From Phycisphaera sp. (lineage in GTDB: Bacteria > Planctomycetota > Phycisphaerae > Phycisphaerales > Zrk34), in contig WGMA01000031.1 in the NCBI GenBank assembly GCA_016125285.1, forward strand, positions 1 through 64,000: a DNA stretch of 64,000 bases, given 5' to 3'. Below are positions 1-10,804 of this stretch, in pieces. Each line of letters starts with the position of its first letter. The stretch's first letter is position 1. The notes under the pieces were generated by a model. That model ran no database searches and was not told where the DNA came from. It worked only from the letters and a program-made list of their open reading frames with translations. The position numbers were made by a program, and so were the translations under genes.

Positions 1-1
1 C

Positions 2-3000
2 CAGGAACTGGGGGACTACCAGACGCTGTTCGTGGCGGCCGGCGACGTCAACGGCGACGGCTACATCGACTTCGTCGAGGCCAACGGCGACAACAAGAAC
101 AACCGCGTCTACCTCAACGACGGCACGGGCGCCTTCACCCAAACCGGGCAGAAGCTGACCAAGATACGCACCACCAGCGTGGCCCTGGGTGATGTGGATG
201 GCGATGGCGACCTCGACCTGATCGAGGCGACGGTATCGGGAACGAACCTCCGATTGAACGACGGGTCGGGGAACTTCACGGCGTCGGTGACGAGTCTGAG
301 CAGCCGTGAGACGTACGCGGTGGTGCTGGCGGACATCGACGGCGACGGTGACCTGGACCTGATCGAGGGGCACTACCAAGAGGACAATCCGGCTCCGAAC
401 CACATCCTGCTGAACGATGGATCGGGCAACTTTGCCGATTATCTGCAGTTCGGCTTCACGGGCCAGACGCACGCGCTGGCGGCGGGCGACGTGGACGGCG
501 ACGGCGACCTGGACATCTTCGAGGGCAGCTACTACGGGATTCCCAACAAGCTGTGGCTCAACGCGTTCGTGGACCTGGGCGACGCGCCGTCGTCGTTCGG
601 CACGACGCTGCTGAACGACGGGGCGCGTCACGGCGACAGTTCGCTGACGCTTGGTGCGTCGGTGGACCTGGAGATCGATGGCCAGCCGTCGGCGGGCGCC
701 GACGGCGACGGATCGGACGACGACGGCGTGACGTTCGGCGCTTTGCGTGTGGGCCAGACGGACGCGACGGTGACGGTGAACGTGCAGGGCGGCTCGGGCA
801 AGCTGGACGCGTGGATCGACTTCAACGGAGACGGGACGTTTCAGGACGGCGCCGAGCATGTGATCTTCAGCACGGCGGTGTCGGTGGGCGACAACGACGT
901 GACGTTCGACATCCCGGGCTGGGCGTTGCCAGGCTCGACGTACGCGCGTTTCCGGTTGAGCAGTGTGGGCGGGATCGGGCCGATCGGCTCGATCCTGGAC
1001 GGCGAGGTGGAAGACTACGTGGTGACGCTGGCGGCTCCGACGGGTTCGAGCGGGGCGCTGGTGGACAGCGGCCAGACGTTCGACACCAACGACGGGACAC
1101 TCGGCACGGCGTTCGCGGACCTCGACGGCGACGGGGACCTGGACGTGATTACGGGCAGCCCCGGAGCGATCCGTGTGTACTTCAACGACGGTGCGGGTCA
1201 CTTCACCGACAGCATGCAGTTGCTGGTCTCGGAGAACACGTACGCGATCGCGGCCGGCGACCTGGACGGCGACGGCGACATCGACTTCGTGGCGGGCAAC
1301 GACGGTCAGAAGAGCCGGATTTACTTCAACGACGGGACGGGATACTTCACGACGTCGACGACGCTGTTCAATGTCGATGACACGGTCGAGGTGCTGCTGC
1401 CGGACATCGACGGCGACGGTGACCTGGACTACATGGTGATCAACCACGGCGGCAGCAGCTGGGTGTACTTCAACGATGGTTCGGGCGGCTACAACAACCG
1501 GGTCTACGTGGGCTTCGGTTCCGGCGAGACACGCGGCGCGGCGGTGGGCGACGTCGACAACGATGGGGACCTGGACATCATCGAGGCACGCGACGGGGGC
1601 TTCGCGAACGCGGTCCTGTTGAACGACGGGCTGAGCAACTTCAGCAGCAGCGCGAGCCTGTCGACCGACCTGACACGTGACGTGGCGCTGGGCGATGTGA
1701 ACGGCGACGGGTTCCTGGACCTGATCGAGGCGACGGTCAACGGCCTCGTGCTGCGTCTGAACGATGGCACGGGCGACTTCTCGACGGGTTCGACGTCGCT
1801 GGACAGCAACGCGACGTATACGGCGGTGCTGGTGGACATCGACGGCGACGGCGACCTGGACATCGTCGAGGGCAACTACAGCGCGGCCAACCGCGTGCTG
1901 TTCAACGACGGCTCGGGCAGCTTCACCGACTCCGGCCAGACGCTGGGCACATCCGCGACGTTCGCCCTGGCCGTCGGCGACGTCGACGGCGACGGCGACA
2001 TCGACGTCTTCGAGGGCGCATACGGACAGCCCAACACGCTGTGGCTCAACGTCTTGACGACAGAGTACGACTGGAACGGCGTGGACACGCTGACGATCCT
2101 GATGTCTGCGGACGCGGTCGTTTCGGTTGATGAGGCGGCCGGGACGGTGCGGTTCACCAGTTCGAACGGGTTCTTGCCGATCGGCACGGTTGCGCCGACG
2201 ATCGGCGCGGGCTACATCGAGTTCGCCGCGGCGGACATCGCGACGTCGCTGGTATTCAACAACGACAACGTCAGTTTCGCGACGAGCGAGGCGTCGCTGA
2301 ACGGCGTCAGTTTCGACAGCGGCACGGTTACGTCCGGCACGATCACGATCACGCTGGCCAACTCGGTTGGGGACACCGACGCGGACGACATCGTGTTCAA
2401 CGGCGGGGCGATCAGCAGCGGCGGCGCGGTGACGATCTCCACGGAACTCGGCGACGTCACCAGCCCCGGTGCGGCGACGACGGACATCACCGCGTCGTCG
2501 CTGGCGATCACCGCCACATCGGGCGTCGGTGTGACGGACGCGATCCAGACCGCGGTCGGCAACTTCGAGGCGTCGACCGACACCGGCGGCGTCTTCGTCG
2601 ACAACACCGGCGACCTGACGCTCGGCGGTGTCGACGCGACGCTGACCGGCGTCGACACGATTACGTCCGGCGACATCATCGTCACGGCGGTCGGCTACGT
2701 AGTCCTGGACGAGGATTCCGCGGCGGCAGCTGGCGGCGGCGTGTCGTTCATCGCCACTGATTACGTGCGGATCAACTCGACGCTGATAACCGCGGGCGGC
2801 GACATCGTGTTGAACTCCGACAGCGATGAAGATCTGGCGGGCTGGATCCGCGTCCAGGCGGCGGTCACTTCGAACGGTGGCGATATCACGCTCGGCGGCG
2901 GCGCCGACCCGCTGACCACCCCGGCGTGGGGCGGTCCCGGCCAGACCGACGGCATCAACTTCACCGCGAGCGGCAGCCTGTCCTCTGACTCCGGAGACAT

Positions 3001-6000
3001 CTCGCTGCGCGGTCACGGGCGGAACGGCACCAACAATCTTGCGCAGGGATTGAACCTCAATGGCGACATCGTCACGACCTCGGGCAACGTCTCGCTTTGG
3101 GGCCAGGGTGGCGACTCGGCGTCGACGAACAACGGTGAAGGCGTCCTCCTCGATAGCGGGGCGACTGTTCGTTCCGACACCGGGGACATCGACGTGACCG
3201 GTTTCGGCGGCGGCGGCGCGCGCAGCAATCACTACGGGGTGAATCTCCAGGACAAGAGCACGATTCAGGTCGGCGCCGGCGACCTGACGATCAGTGCCAC
3301 GGGTGGATCGAACGATAGTCCAGGGTTCCGCCTGTCGCCGGCCTCGAGTGGAAAACTCATCTCCACGGGATCGGGCTCGATCACCGTCACGGGTATTGGT
3401 AACGGCGGCGAGCCCGGCATTCTGATCGGCGACAACCAGACCATTGTGGGTGGTTCATTGGCGACCGGCGACATCACGTTCATCACGGATGATTTCAACG
3501 CGGGCGGCGCGACGATCCAATCCACGGGAAATCTGTACGTCATCCCCTACACCGCCTCGACCAGCATCGGTATCGGCGGCGGTTCGGGCTCGCTGAACAT
3601 CAGCGATGGTGAGATCAACCTCTTCCAGGACGGATTCGCCAGCATCACCATCGGCGACACCGCCGGCGGCACGGGTACGGTCAACATCAACACCGCCACG
3701 TTCCGTGATCCGGTGACCATTGCCGGTGGCACGATCCTCGATGCCGCCAGCGGTACGGACGTCAGCGCGCCGTCGATCACGCTCATCGGCGACGTAGCGC
3801 CGGGCGTGCTCGTCGTTTCGGGCGACCTGACGCTCGATGACGACGATACGCTGTCCATCGAGATCGGCGGCACGACGCCAGGCAGCGCTTCCACGGACTA
3901 CGACCAGGTCGCGGTCGCTGGAGGCGTCACGATCGGCGCCAACGTCGCGCTGAACCTGTCCGCCAAGTCTCCCTTCGTTCCGACGGGGGGCGAGACCTAC
4001 ACGATCCTCGACAACGACGGCGTTGACCCGATCGTGGGCACGTTCAGCGGCCTCGCGGAGGGTGCGTACATCCTGAGCTTCCTGGGCACGAATATGGTTG
4101 CCCAGATCACCTATCAGGGTGGCAGCGGCAACGACGTAGTGCTGACCGCGTTCGGCGTGGATTTCGGTGACGCCCCGTCGCCCTACGAGACGACCGCCGC
4201 CGAAGACGGCGCTCGTCACCTCGACGCCGGGCCCATGCTCGGCGCCAATCGTGACAGTGAACTCGACGGAACGCATTCGACGGACGCCGACTACGACGAT
4301 CTCAACGGCGCGACGCCCGACGACGAGGACGGCGTCGTGTTCGGCATACTGCCGTTCACCACGGGTTCGAGCCGGACAGGCACGGTGGCGATCGATCTCG
4401 AGTCGCCGGACGGAGCGGGCAACTACCTCGACGCATGGATCGACTTCAACAATGACGGCGACTGGGACGATGCGGGCGAGCACATCTTCGCCGCCTATGA
4501 CCTGGGAACATCGGCCGGAGTCCAGACGCTGTCGTTCACAATTCCGGCGGGGGTGGCGGCGGGCGATCGGTATGCGCGGTTCCGGGTGAGCACCACCGGA
4601 GGCCTGCTGTCGACGGGGCTGGCGCTTGACGGTGAGGTGGAGGACCATCTGGCGGTATTCGAAAACGTCGCGCCCCCGGCGCCGGTCGATGTTGACGCGA
4701 CGGCCAACAGCATCACGGAATCTGCAACGATCGGTACGCTCGTTGGCATCACCGCGTCATCGATCGATCTCAACGGCGATACGATCACCTACTCACTGGC
4801 CGACGACGCGGGGGGGCGCTTTCAGATCGACGGTTTGACGGGCGTCGTGACCGTAAGCAACGCCGGGCTGTTGGACTACGAGACGTCGAGCAGTCACGAC
4901 ATCACCGTGCGGGCAAGTGATGGCGCGCTGTACTCGGACTCGATATTCACGATCGCCGTCACGAACGTGTCGCCGTCGACGCCCGTGGATCGCGACGCGA
5001 CGTCCAACGGCGTGGTGGAGGGCGCGGCGACGGGCACGCCGGTCGGTGTCACGGCCTATTCGATTGATCCGAGCGGTCCGGCGGTGATGTACAGCCTGAC
5101 CGACGATGCCGGCGGTCGCTTCCAGGTCGATGGGGCGACGGGCGTGGTGACCGTGCTCGACGGCACACTGCTGGATTACGAGACCGCGACCAGTCACGAC
5201 ATCACGGTTCAGGCGAGCGACGGCGCCGGCGGAACGAGCACGCAGACGTTCACGATTGCCGTCGACAACGTGGCTCCGTCGACGCCGATCGACGCAGATG
5301 CCTCGGCGAACGCTATCGCCGAGGGCGCCGCGATGGGCACGCCGGTTGGCGTCACGGCGTCGTCAATGGATCCCAACGGCCCGGCGGTGATGTACACGCT
5401 GACCGATGATGCGGGCGGCCGTTTCCAGATCGACGGTGCGACCGGCGTTGTGACGGTGCTTGACGGTTCGCTGATTGATTTCGACGCGGAGGACAGCCAC
5501 GACATCGTGGTGCGCGCCAGCGATCCGGCCGGCCTCTACGACGAGATGTCCTTCACCATTGCGGTGACGAACGTCGCGCCTTCGACGCCGACCGACACAA
5601 ACGGCGCAGTGAACGCCGTAAGTGAGGGCTCGCCGAATGGGGTATCCGTCGGCCTCACCGCGTCGTCGTCCGATCCGTCCGGCGGCACGATCAACTACAC
5701 ACTCGTCGATGACGCCGGTGGACGATTCAAGATCAACAGATCAACCGGTGTCGTGTCGGTGGCCCGCGGCACACTGATCGACTTCGAGACGGCGACCTCG
5801 CATGTCATCACGGTGCGGGCGACCGACGGCGGCGGCCTGTTCAGCGAGGCGTCGTTCGTGATCGACGTACTCAACGTCGCGCCGTCCGCGCCGAACGATG
5901 CGAATTCCACGGCCAATCGGGTCGTCGAAGGGGCGGCGTCGGGAACGTCCGTCGGGTTGACGGCATCGTCGTCGGACCCGTCCGGCGGCCCGATTGTGTT

Positions 6001-9000
6001 TACGCTCGTCAATGACGCCGGCGGACGTTTCCAGGTCGATAGCGCGACCGGTGTCGTCACGGTGTTGGACGGCTCGCTGCTCGACTACGAGACCGCGACG
6101 AGCCACAGCGTGACGGTCCGGGCGAGCGATCCGGCCGGTCTCTATCACGACACAACGTTCTCGATCGCGGTTTTGAACGTCGCGCCGTCGTCGCCGGTCG
6201 ATGCGGACGCGGCCGACAATCGTGTGGCCGAAGGCGCGACGGCCGGCACGCCGGTCGGCATCACGGCGAGTGCGACGGATCCCGGCGGCGGCACGCTGAC
6301 GTACACGCTGCCGAACAACGCCGGCGGCCGCTTCCAGATCGACGGCGTGACCGGCGTCATCACCGTCCTCAATGGGTCGCTGCTGAACTTTGAGAGCGCG
6401 TCGAGCCACACCATCGTGGCGCGGGCGGCGGACCCCGCCGGCCTCTATCGTGACGCGACATTTGTCGTGAGCCTGGACAACGTCGCGCCGTCGGCGCCGG
6501 CCGACGTGGACGGCGCGACGAACGCGGTGTACGAAGACGCTTCGTTTGGGACGTCGGTCGGCATCAAGGCTTCGTCGAGCGATCCGTCGGGCGGCACGAT
6601 CACGTACTCGCTGACCGATGACGCGGGCGGTCGCTTCCGGATCAACAGTTCGACCGGCGACGTCTCCGTCGCGAACGGCAGCCTGCTGGATTACGAGTCC
6701 GCCACCACGCACAACATCGTCGTGCGCGCCGCCGATCCAGCGGGATTGTTCAACGAGACGGCGTTCACCGTAGAGGTGCTGAACGTGTCCCCGTCGGCGG
6801 TGACCGATGGTGATTACACGGCCAACTCCGTCGCGGAGGGCGCCGCAACAGGAACACCCGTCGGCGTCACGGCGACATCCAGCGACCCGGCCGGCGGCAC
6901 GATCGTTTACACGCTGGTCGACGACGCGGGCGACCGATTCCAGATCGACGCCGCGACCGGCGTCGTGAGTGTGCTCGATGGATCGCTGTTGGACTTCGAC
7001 ACCGCCACGAGCCACAACGTGACCGTCCGCGCCAGCGATCCCGCGGGCCTGTACCGCGAGGCGACGTTCGCGATCGCCGTGTCAAACGTCGCTCCATCGG
7101 CGCCGGTCGACGCCGAGGCGGATGTGAACAGCGTGCCCGAGGGCGCGGCGAACGGGACGCTGGTGGGGATCACCGCGATGGCCGTCGATCCGTCGGGCGG
7201 CGCCGTCGCCTACAGCCTTTCCAGCAACGCGGGCGGTCGCTTCCAGATCGACCCGACGACCGGTGTCGTGTCGGTGCGCGGCGGCTCGCTGCTCGACTAC
7301 GAGACGGCGACGAGTCACACGATTCGGGTCCGTGCGACCGACACGTCGGGTCTTTACAGCGACGCGATGTTCGTCATCAACATCACGAACATCGCGCCCG
7401 TTGCGGTCGATGACGCGTCCGTCGTCGCTGAGGACCACACCTTGTATGGTGTCTCGGTGCTCGCCAACGACAGCGACGCGCCGTCTGGTTCGCCGCAGAA
7501 GATTCAGGCGTCATTGGTGGGGGACGTGGCACACGGCGCACTTACGCTGGCGTCCAACGGCTCGTTCACCTACACCCCGGACGCCGATTTCAACGGCGTC
7601 GACTCGTTCACCTATCGTGCGGTCGATGCGGGCGGGGCTGCATCAAATCTGGCGACCGTGACGATCACGGTGGGCTCGGTTAATGACGCGCCGGTCGCTG
7701 TGGCCGACGCCTTTGCGATCGACGAGGACCAGACGCTCGCGGGCGTATCGGTGCTGGACAATGATAGCGATGTACACGGCGGGGCGCCGAGCGAAAACAA
7801 CACGCCGCTCGTCGTCTCGTTGATCGACGATGCGACGCGCGGCACGCTGTGGCTCAACGCGGACGGGACGTTCACGTATACCCCCGATGCGGACTTCAAC
7901 GGCGTCGACCGCTTCACGTACCGCGTGACCGACAGTCTCGGCGGCGTGTCCGATGAAGCGGTGGTAACGATCACGATCACCGGCCAAAACGATCCGCCGA
8001 TCGTTGTCGACGACGCGTACGTCGTGCCCGAAGACGGCGCGATCGCCGGGTTGAGCGTGCTGACGAATGACTCGGATCATCACGGCGGCGCGCCCGGTGA
8101 GTCCAACACACCGCTCACCGTGCAACTCGTCAGCGGCCCGAGCCACGGCGTGCTGGTCCTCGATCCGTCGGGCGTGTTCTCCTACACGCCGGATGCCGAC
8201 TTCAACGGCGTGGACTCGTTCACGTATCGTGCGATCGACAGCCTCGGCGCGGCGTCGGACGTGGCGACCGCGACTTTCGCCGTGCTCTCGATCAACGACA
8301 CGCCGGCGCCGGTGGACGACATGTTCGTTACGGACGAAGACACCGCGTTGGTCGGCGACGTGTTCAACGGTGAGAGCGATCTGCACGGCGGGGCGCCGAG
8401 CGAGAACAACCTGCCGCTGACCGCGCAGCTTCTCGCCGGGCCATCGCACGGCGTGTTGACGCTGAACACCGACGGCACGTTTACGTACTCGCCGGATGCG
8501 GACTACAACGGCGCCGATGTGTTTACGTACCGTACCATCGACAGCCTCGGCGGCGCGTCGGCGCCCGCGACGGCGATGGTGCTCGTCAACTCGATCAATG
8601 ACGCGCCGGTCGCGGCGAACGATGCGGCGGCGACCGACGAAGACACTGTCGTGACAGGGAACGTGCTGCTGAATGACACGGACCTCCACGGCGGCGCTCC
8701 GGATGAATCCAACACGCCCCTGTCCGCGCAGCTCGTCAGCGGCCCCGCGCACGGCACGCTGATGCTGAACGCCGACGGCGCGTACACGTACACGCCGGAC
8801 GCGGACTACAACGGTGTTGATGCGTTCACGTACCGCGCCGTCGACAGCCTGGGCGGTGTGTCCGATGCGGCCACGGTCACCGTGACGGTCCGCGCACGCA
8901 ACGACGCGCCGGTGGCGATCGACGATACATTCAGCGTCGATGAGGACACGCCGCTGGTCGGCGCATCGGTCCTGGCCAACGACGCGGACGTCGACTCGCC

Positions 9001-10744
9001 GGCGCTCGCGGCGTCCTTGGTGGACGGCCCTGACCACGGCACACTCCTCTTCCATGGCGACGGCACGTTCGCCTACACGCCGGACACCAACTTCAACGGC
9101 CTCGACACGTTCACGTACACGGTGTCCGACGGCCTGGCGACGAGCAACGTCGCGACGGTGACCGTCCAGGTGAATCCCGTCAACGATGCGCCGATGCTTG
9201 TGCCTGATGTCGTGATCGGCTCGCCCGATGGGCCGACGGTCATCGACGTGCTGGCCAACGATAGTGACCCTGACGGCGAAACGCCGATGATTGTGGACGT
9301 CACGCAGCCCGGAGCGGGCTCGGCGGTCATCAATCCCGACGGCACCATCACCTACACGCCCGGTGTCGGCGTCGCGGGTGTGGATAGGTTCACGTACACG
9401 GTGCGCGACGCGGCGGGCGCCGAGCGGACGTCGACGGTGGACGTTACGACGCCGATCCGCTTCGGCGACGGCATCGCGCGACGAATGATCTTCACCGACA
9501 CCGACGGCACGCGTGTGGTGATGACGCTGTTCGGCGCGGTCGGGCTGGTCACGCCCGGCGAGCCGGGCGTCACCGTTGAGATCCGACGTGGCACGATGTA
9601 CCTGACGCGCGACGGCGGCGTTAGCGTAGACGGGCTGTGGATCGATCCGTCAAGCCGCGACGGGCGTCTGTTGGTGCAGGCACGGGGCGGCGACGGCGTG
9701 CTCAGCATTCACGACGTCAGCATCGGCGATACGTTCGGCGCGGTGATCGCCGCGCAGCTTCGGGTCACGGGCGACATCGATGTCGATGGCGGGCTTGACA
9801 TGCTCGTGCTCGGCGACATCAGCGGCGGCGATCAGCAGATTGTTACGATCGGCGCCGATGCGACGGACCCGCGCGGTTCGCTTGTGTTTCGTGCAGGGAT
9901 CGTGGTCAACGCGTCGGTCTACTCCGACACGCCGCTGGCCCTGTTGCAGGTCACGTCGTGGATCGACACCGGCGACGCGCCCGATGAGATTGTCACGCCG
10001 TGGATCGGGCGGCTGCTGTCCACAGGCAACGGCAGGGCGGGCACGGCGGGCGACTTCGGTGCGGACCTGCGTCTCGTCGGGCCGACCGGAACCCAGCCGG
10101 CGCTGGGCTACGCGATGGTCCGCGGCATCCTGCACGACGCAAGGTGGATGATCGGCGGCGCCGCGACCTCGATTGTCGCGGGCCAGATCGATCGCGTCTC
10201 GTTTGACCTGAACGGGCGGCTGAATCAGATTCGGTCGGGCAACGCCATGGGAGTGGCGATCGACGCCGAGTCGCTGGGCTTGCTTTCGGTTCGCGGCGAC
10301 CTGATCGACGCGACCATCGACGTGCTGACCGACGCTGATCGGGTTCAGGTGACCGGCGAGTTCGGCAACGCGCGATTGAGGGCCGGAGGCGACATCGGCC
10401 TGGCCTACCTCGGCGCGATGCGCAGCGCGGAGGTGTTCGCGGGGGTCAACGCGGCGGTGGGCGGGCTGCCTGACAGCGAGGCGGACTTCAACCTGCTCGA
10501 GCCTGCGGGGATCGGCGCCCTGCGAACGGGGTCGTTCCGAGATTCCAACGTCGCGGCCGCGTCGCTCGGACGGATCGATCTCGGCAGCGTCACCGCAGAC
10601 AACTCGGGCTCACCGTTCGGCGTTGCGACGCAGTCCTTCGGCCAGATCACCTATCGTGACGGAACGACCGGCGTCCGGCTCCGGAACCCGCTCGAGGTGG
10701 AAACGACGCGATTCGACGAAGACTTCATCGTGCGGATCTTTTGA
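2..10744 (+). CDS. Giant secreted repeat protein (FG-GAP, GEVED, cadherin-like, tandem-95), 5' truncated by window edge
   Basis: The frame is open to the first base, so the N-terminus lies outside the window; the GTG at 32 falls inside a repeat and is not the start. Over 3,570 residues are visible. Order by nucleotide: four FG-GAP/VCBS blades with DxDGDGDLD calcium-type loops (2-560), a GEVED domain beginning DLGDAPSS and ending GEVEDY (about 570-1030), seven more FG-GAP blades (about 1090-2055), a Gly/Asp/Thr-rich beta-helix-like stretch resembling haemagglutinin or autotransporter-associated repeats (about 2070-4150), a second GEVED domain (about 4157-4650), nine cadherin-like repeats (4673-7396), seven tandem-95/Big-type repeats (7397-9451) and a unique C-terminal region (9452-10744). 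The likely role is a surface or secreted adhesin or matrix protein; this is inferred from domain content. No LPXTG, PEP-CTERM or RTX sorting signal is visible at the C-terminus. Confidence 0.9.
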   Translation, partial: QELGDYQTLFVAAGDVNGDGYIDFVEANGDNKNNRVYLNDGTGAFTQTGQKLTKIRTTSVALGDVDGDGDLDLIEATVSGTNLRLNDGSGNFTASVTSLSSRETYAVVLADIDGDGDLDLIEGHYQEDNPAPNHILLNDGSGNFADYLQFGFTGQTHALAAGDVDGDGDLDIFEGSYYGIPNKLWLNAFVDLGDAPSSFGTTLLNDGARHGDSSLTLGASVDLEIDGQPSAGADGDGSDDDGVTFGALRVGQTDATVTVNVQGGSGKLDAWIDFNGDGTFQDGAEHVIFSTAVSVGDNDVTFDIPGWALPGSTYARFRLSSVGGIGPIGSILDGEVEDYVVTLAAPTGSSGALVDSGQTFDTNDGTLGTAFADLDGDGDLDVITGSPGAIRVYFNDGAGHFTDSMQLLVSENTYAIAAGDLDGDGDIDFVAGNDGQKSRIYFNDGTGYFTTSTTLFNVDDTVEVLLPDIDGDGDLDYMVINHGGSSWVYFNDGSGGYNNRVYVGFGSGETRGAAVGDVDNDGDLDIIEARDGGFANAVLLNDGLSNFSSSASLSTDLTRDVALGDVNGDGFLDLIEATVNGLVLRLNDGTGDFSTGSTSLDSNATYTAVLVDIDGDGDLDIVEGNYSAANRVLFNDGSGSFTDSGQTLGTSATFALAVGDVDGDGDIDVFEGAYGQPNTLWLNVLTTEYDWNGVDTLTILMSADAVVSVDEAAGTVRFTSSNGFLPIGTVAPTIGAGYIEFAAADIATSLVFNNDNVSFATSEASLNGVSFDSGTVTSGTITITLANSVGDTDADDIVFNGGAISSGGAVTISTELGDVTSPGAATTDITASSLAITATSGVGVTDAIQTAVGNFEASTDTGGVFVDNTGDLTLGGVDATLTGVDTITSGDIIVTAVGYVVLDEDSAAAAGGGVSFIATDYVRINSTLITAGGDIVLNSDSDEDLAGWIRVQAAVTSNGGDITLGGGADPLTTPAWGGPGQTDGINFTASGSLSSDSGDISLRGHGRNGTNNLAQGLNLNGDIVTTSGNVSLWGQGGDSASTNNGEGVLLDSGATVRSDTGDIDVTGFGGGGARSNHYGVNLQDKSTIQVGAGDLTISATGGSNDSPGFRLSPASSGKLISTGSGSITVTGIGNGGEPGILIGDNQTIVGGSLATGDITFITDDFNAGGATIQSTGNLYVIPYTASTSIGIGGGSGSLNISDGEINLFQDGFASITIGDTAGGTGTVNINTATFRDPVTIAGGTILDAASGTDVSAPSITLIGDVAPGVLVVSGDLTLDDDDTLSIEIGGTTPGSASTDYDQVAVAGGVTIGANVALNLSAKSPFVPTGGETYTILDNDGVDPIVGTFSGLAEGAYILSFLGTNMVAQITYQGGSGNDVVLTAFGVDFGDAPSPYETTAAEDGARHLDAGPMLGANRDSELDGTHSTDADYDDLNGATPDDEDGVVFGILPFTTGSSRTGTVAIDLESPDGAGNYLDAWIDFNNDGDWDDAGEHIFAAYDLGTSAGVQTLSFTIPAGVAAGDRYARFRVSTTGGLLSTGLALDGEVEDHLAVFENVAPPAPVDVDATANSITESATIGTLVGITASSIDLNGDTITYSLADDAGGRFQIDGLTGVVTVSNAGLLDYETSSSHDITVRASDGALYSDSIFTIAVTNVSPSTPVDRDATSNGVVEGAATGTPVGVTAYSIDPSGPAVMYSLTDDAGGRFQVDGATGVVTVLDGTLLDYETATSHDITVQASDGAGGTSTQTFTIAVDNVAPSTPIDADASANAIAEGAAMGTPVGVTASSMDPNGPAVMYTLTDDAGGRFQIDGATGVVTVLDGSLIDFDAEDSHDIVVRASDPAGLYDEMSFTIAVTNVAPSTPTDTNGAVNAVSEGSPNGVSVGLTASSSDPSGGTINYTLVDDAGGRFKINRSTGVVSVARGTLIDFETATSHVITVRATDGGGLFSEASFVIDVLNVAPSAPNDANSTANRVVEGAASGTSVGLTASSSDPSGGPIVFTLVNDAGGRFQVDSATGVVTVLDGSLLDYETATSHSVTVRASDPAGLYHDTTFSIAVLNVAPSSPVDADAADNRVAEGATAGTPVGITASATDPGGGTLTYTLPNNAGGRFQIDGVTGVITVLNGSLLNFESASSHTIVARAADPAGLYRDATFVVSLDNVAPSAPADVDGATNAVYEDASFGTSVGIKASSSDPSGGTITYSLTDDAGGRFRINSSTGDVSVANGSLLDYESATTHNIVVRAADPAGLFNETAFTVEVLNVSPSAVTDGDYTANSVAEGAATGTPVGVTATSSDPAGGTIVYTLVDDAGDRFQIDAATGVVSVLDGSLLDFDTATSHNVTVRASDPAGLYREATFAIAVSNVAPSAPVDAEADVNSVPEGAANGTLVGITAMAVDPSGGAVAYSLSSNAGGRFQIDPTTGVVSVRGGSLLDYETATSHTIRVRATDTSGLYSDAMFVINITNIAPVAVDDASVVAEDHTLYGVSVLANDSDAPSGSPQKIQASLVGDVAHGALTLASNGSFTYTPDADFNGVDSFTYRAVDAGGAASNLATVTITVGSVNDAPVAVADAFAIDEDQTLAGVSVLDNDSDVHGGAPSENNTPLVVSLIDDATRGTLWLNADGTFTYTPDADFNGVDRFTYRVTDSLGGVSDEAVVTITITGQNDPPIVVDDAYVVPEDGAIAGLSVLTNDSDHHGGAPGESNTPLTVQLVSGPSHGVLVLDPSGVFSYTPDADFNGVDSFTYRAIDSLGAASDVATATFAVLSINDTPAPVDDMFVTDEDTALVGDVFNGESDLHGGAPSENNLPLTAQLLAGPSHGVLTLNTDGTFTYSPDADYNGADVFTYRTIDSLGGASAPATAMVLVNSINDAPVAANDAAATDEDTVVTGNVLLNDTDLHGGAPDESNTPLSAQLVSGPAHGTLMLNADGAYTYTPDADYNGVDAFTYRAVDSLGGVSDAATVTVTVRARNDAPVAIDDTFSVDEDTPLVGASVLANDADVDSPALAASLVDGPDHGTLLFHGDGTFAYTPDTNFNGLDTFTYTVSDGLATSNVATVTVQVNPVNDAPMLVPDVVIGSPDGPTVIDVLANDSDPDGETPMIVDVTQPGAGSAVINPDGTITYTPGVGVAGVDRFTYTVRDAAGAERTSTVDVTTPIRFGDGIARRMIFTDTDGTRVVMTLFGAVGLVTPGEPGVTVEIRRGTMYLTRDGGVSVDGLWIDPSSRDGRLLVQARGGDGVLSIHDVSIGDTFGAVIAAQLRVTGDIDVDGGLDMLVLGDISGGDQQIVTIGADATDPRGSLVFRAGIVVNASVYSDTPLALLQVTSWIDTGDAPDEIVTPWIGRLLSTGNGRAGTAGDFGADLRLVGPTGTQPALGYAMVRGILHDARWMIGGAATSIVAGQIDRVSFDLNGRLNQIRSGNAMGVAIDAESLGLLSVRGDLIDATIDVLTDADRVQVTGEFGNARLRAGGDIGLAYLGAMRSAEVFAGVNAAVGGLPDSEADFNLLEPAGIGALRTGSFRDSNVAAASLGRIDLGSVTADNSGSPFGVATQSFGQITYRDGTTGVRLRNPLEVETTRFDEDFIVRIF
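4673..7396 (+). repeat. Nine tandem cadherin-like repeats of about 303 bp
   Basis: Nine consecutive units of 100-102 codons lie inside the giant protein gene. Each starts near P-S-x-P-x-D, carries E-G-x-x-x-G-T-x-V-G and DDAGGRFQID-TGVVTV cores, and ends in x-V-x-N-V-A/S. The units are close to identical in length and very similar in sequence, as expected of a coding tandem array that expands and contracts by recombination. Confidence 0.9.
7397..9451 (+). repeat. Seven tandem-95 / Big-type repeats
   Basis: Seven units of about 85-103 codons follow the cadherin-like array. Each begins with V-x-D-D-x-x-x-x-x-E-D, has a V-L-x-N-D-x-D turn and a YTPDADFNGVDSFTYR-like strand, and ends in N-D-A-P. 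The last unit lacks the E-D motif and is more divergent. Four of the seven carry an added H-G-G-A-P-x-E-x-N loop, which marks them as recent copies of one another. Confidence 0.88.
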
Positions 10745-10804
10745 GTGACTTGTCGATGATCGCACGACCGTAGCCGAGTACAAGCGCGGTCTGGTTGAGG
10801 ATTG

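Noticed and set aside
4673-7396. Tandem repeats that could be taken for a CRISPR-like or satellite array
   Set aside because: The units are about 303 bp, stay in frame and encode a cadherin-like domain; there are no short repeats with unique spacers.
10766-10791. Possible terminator hairpin (GACCG with CGGTC) between the giant protein and propeller paralogue A
   Set aside because: The stem is only 5 bp with a 16-nt loop and no T-run follows on either strand.
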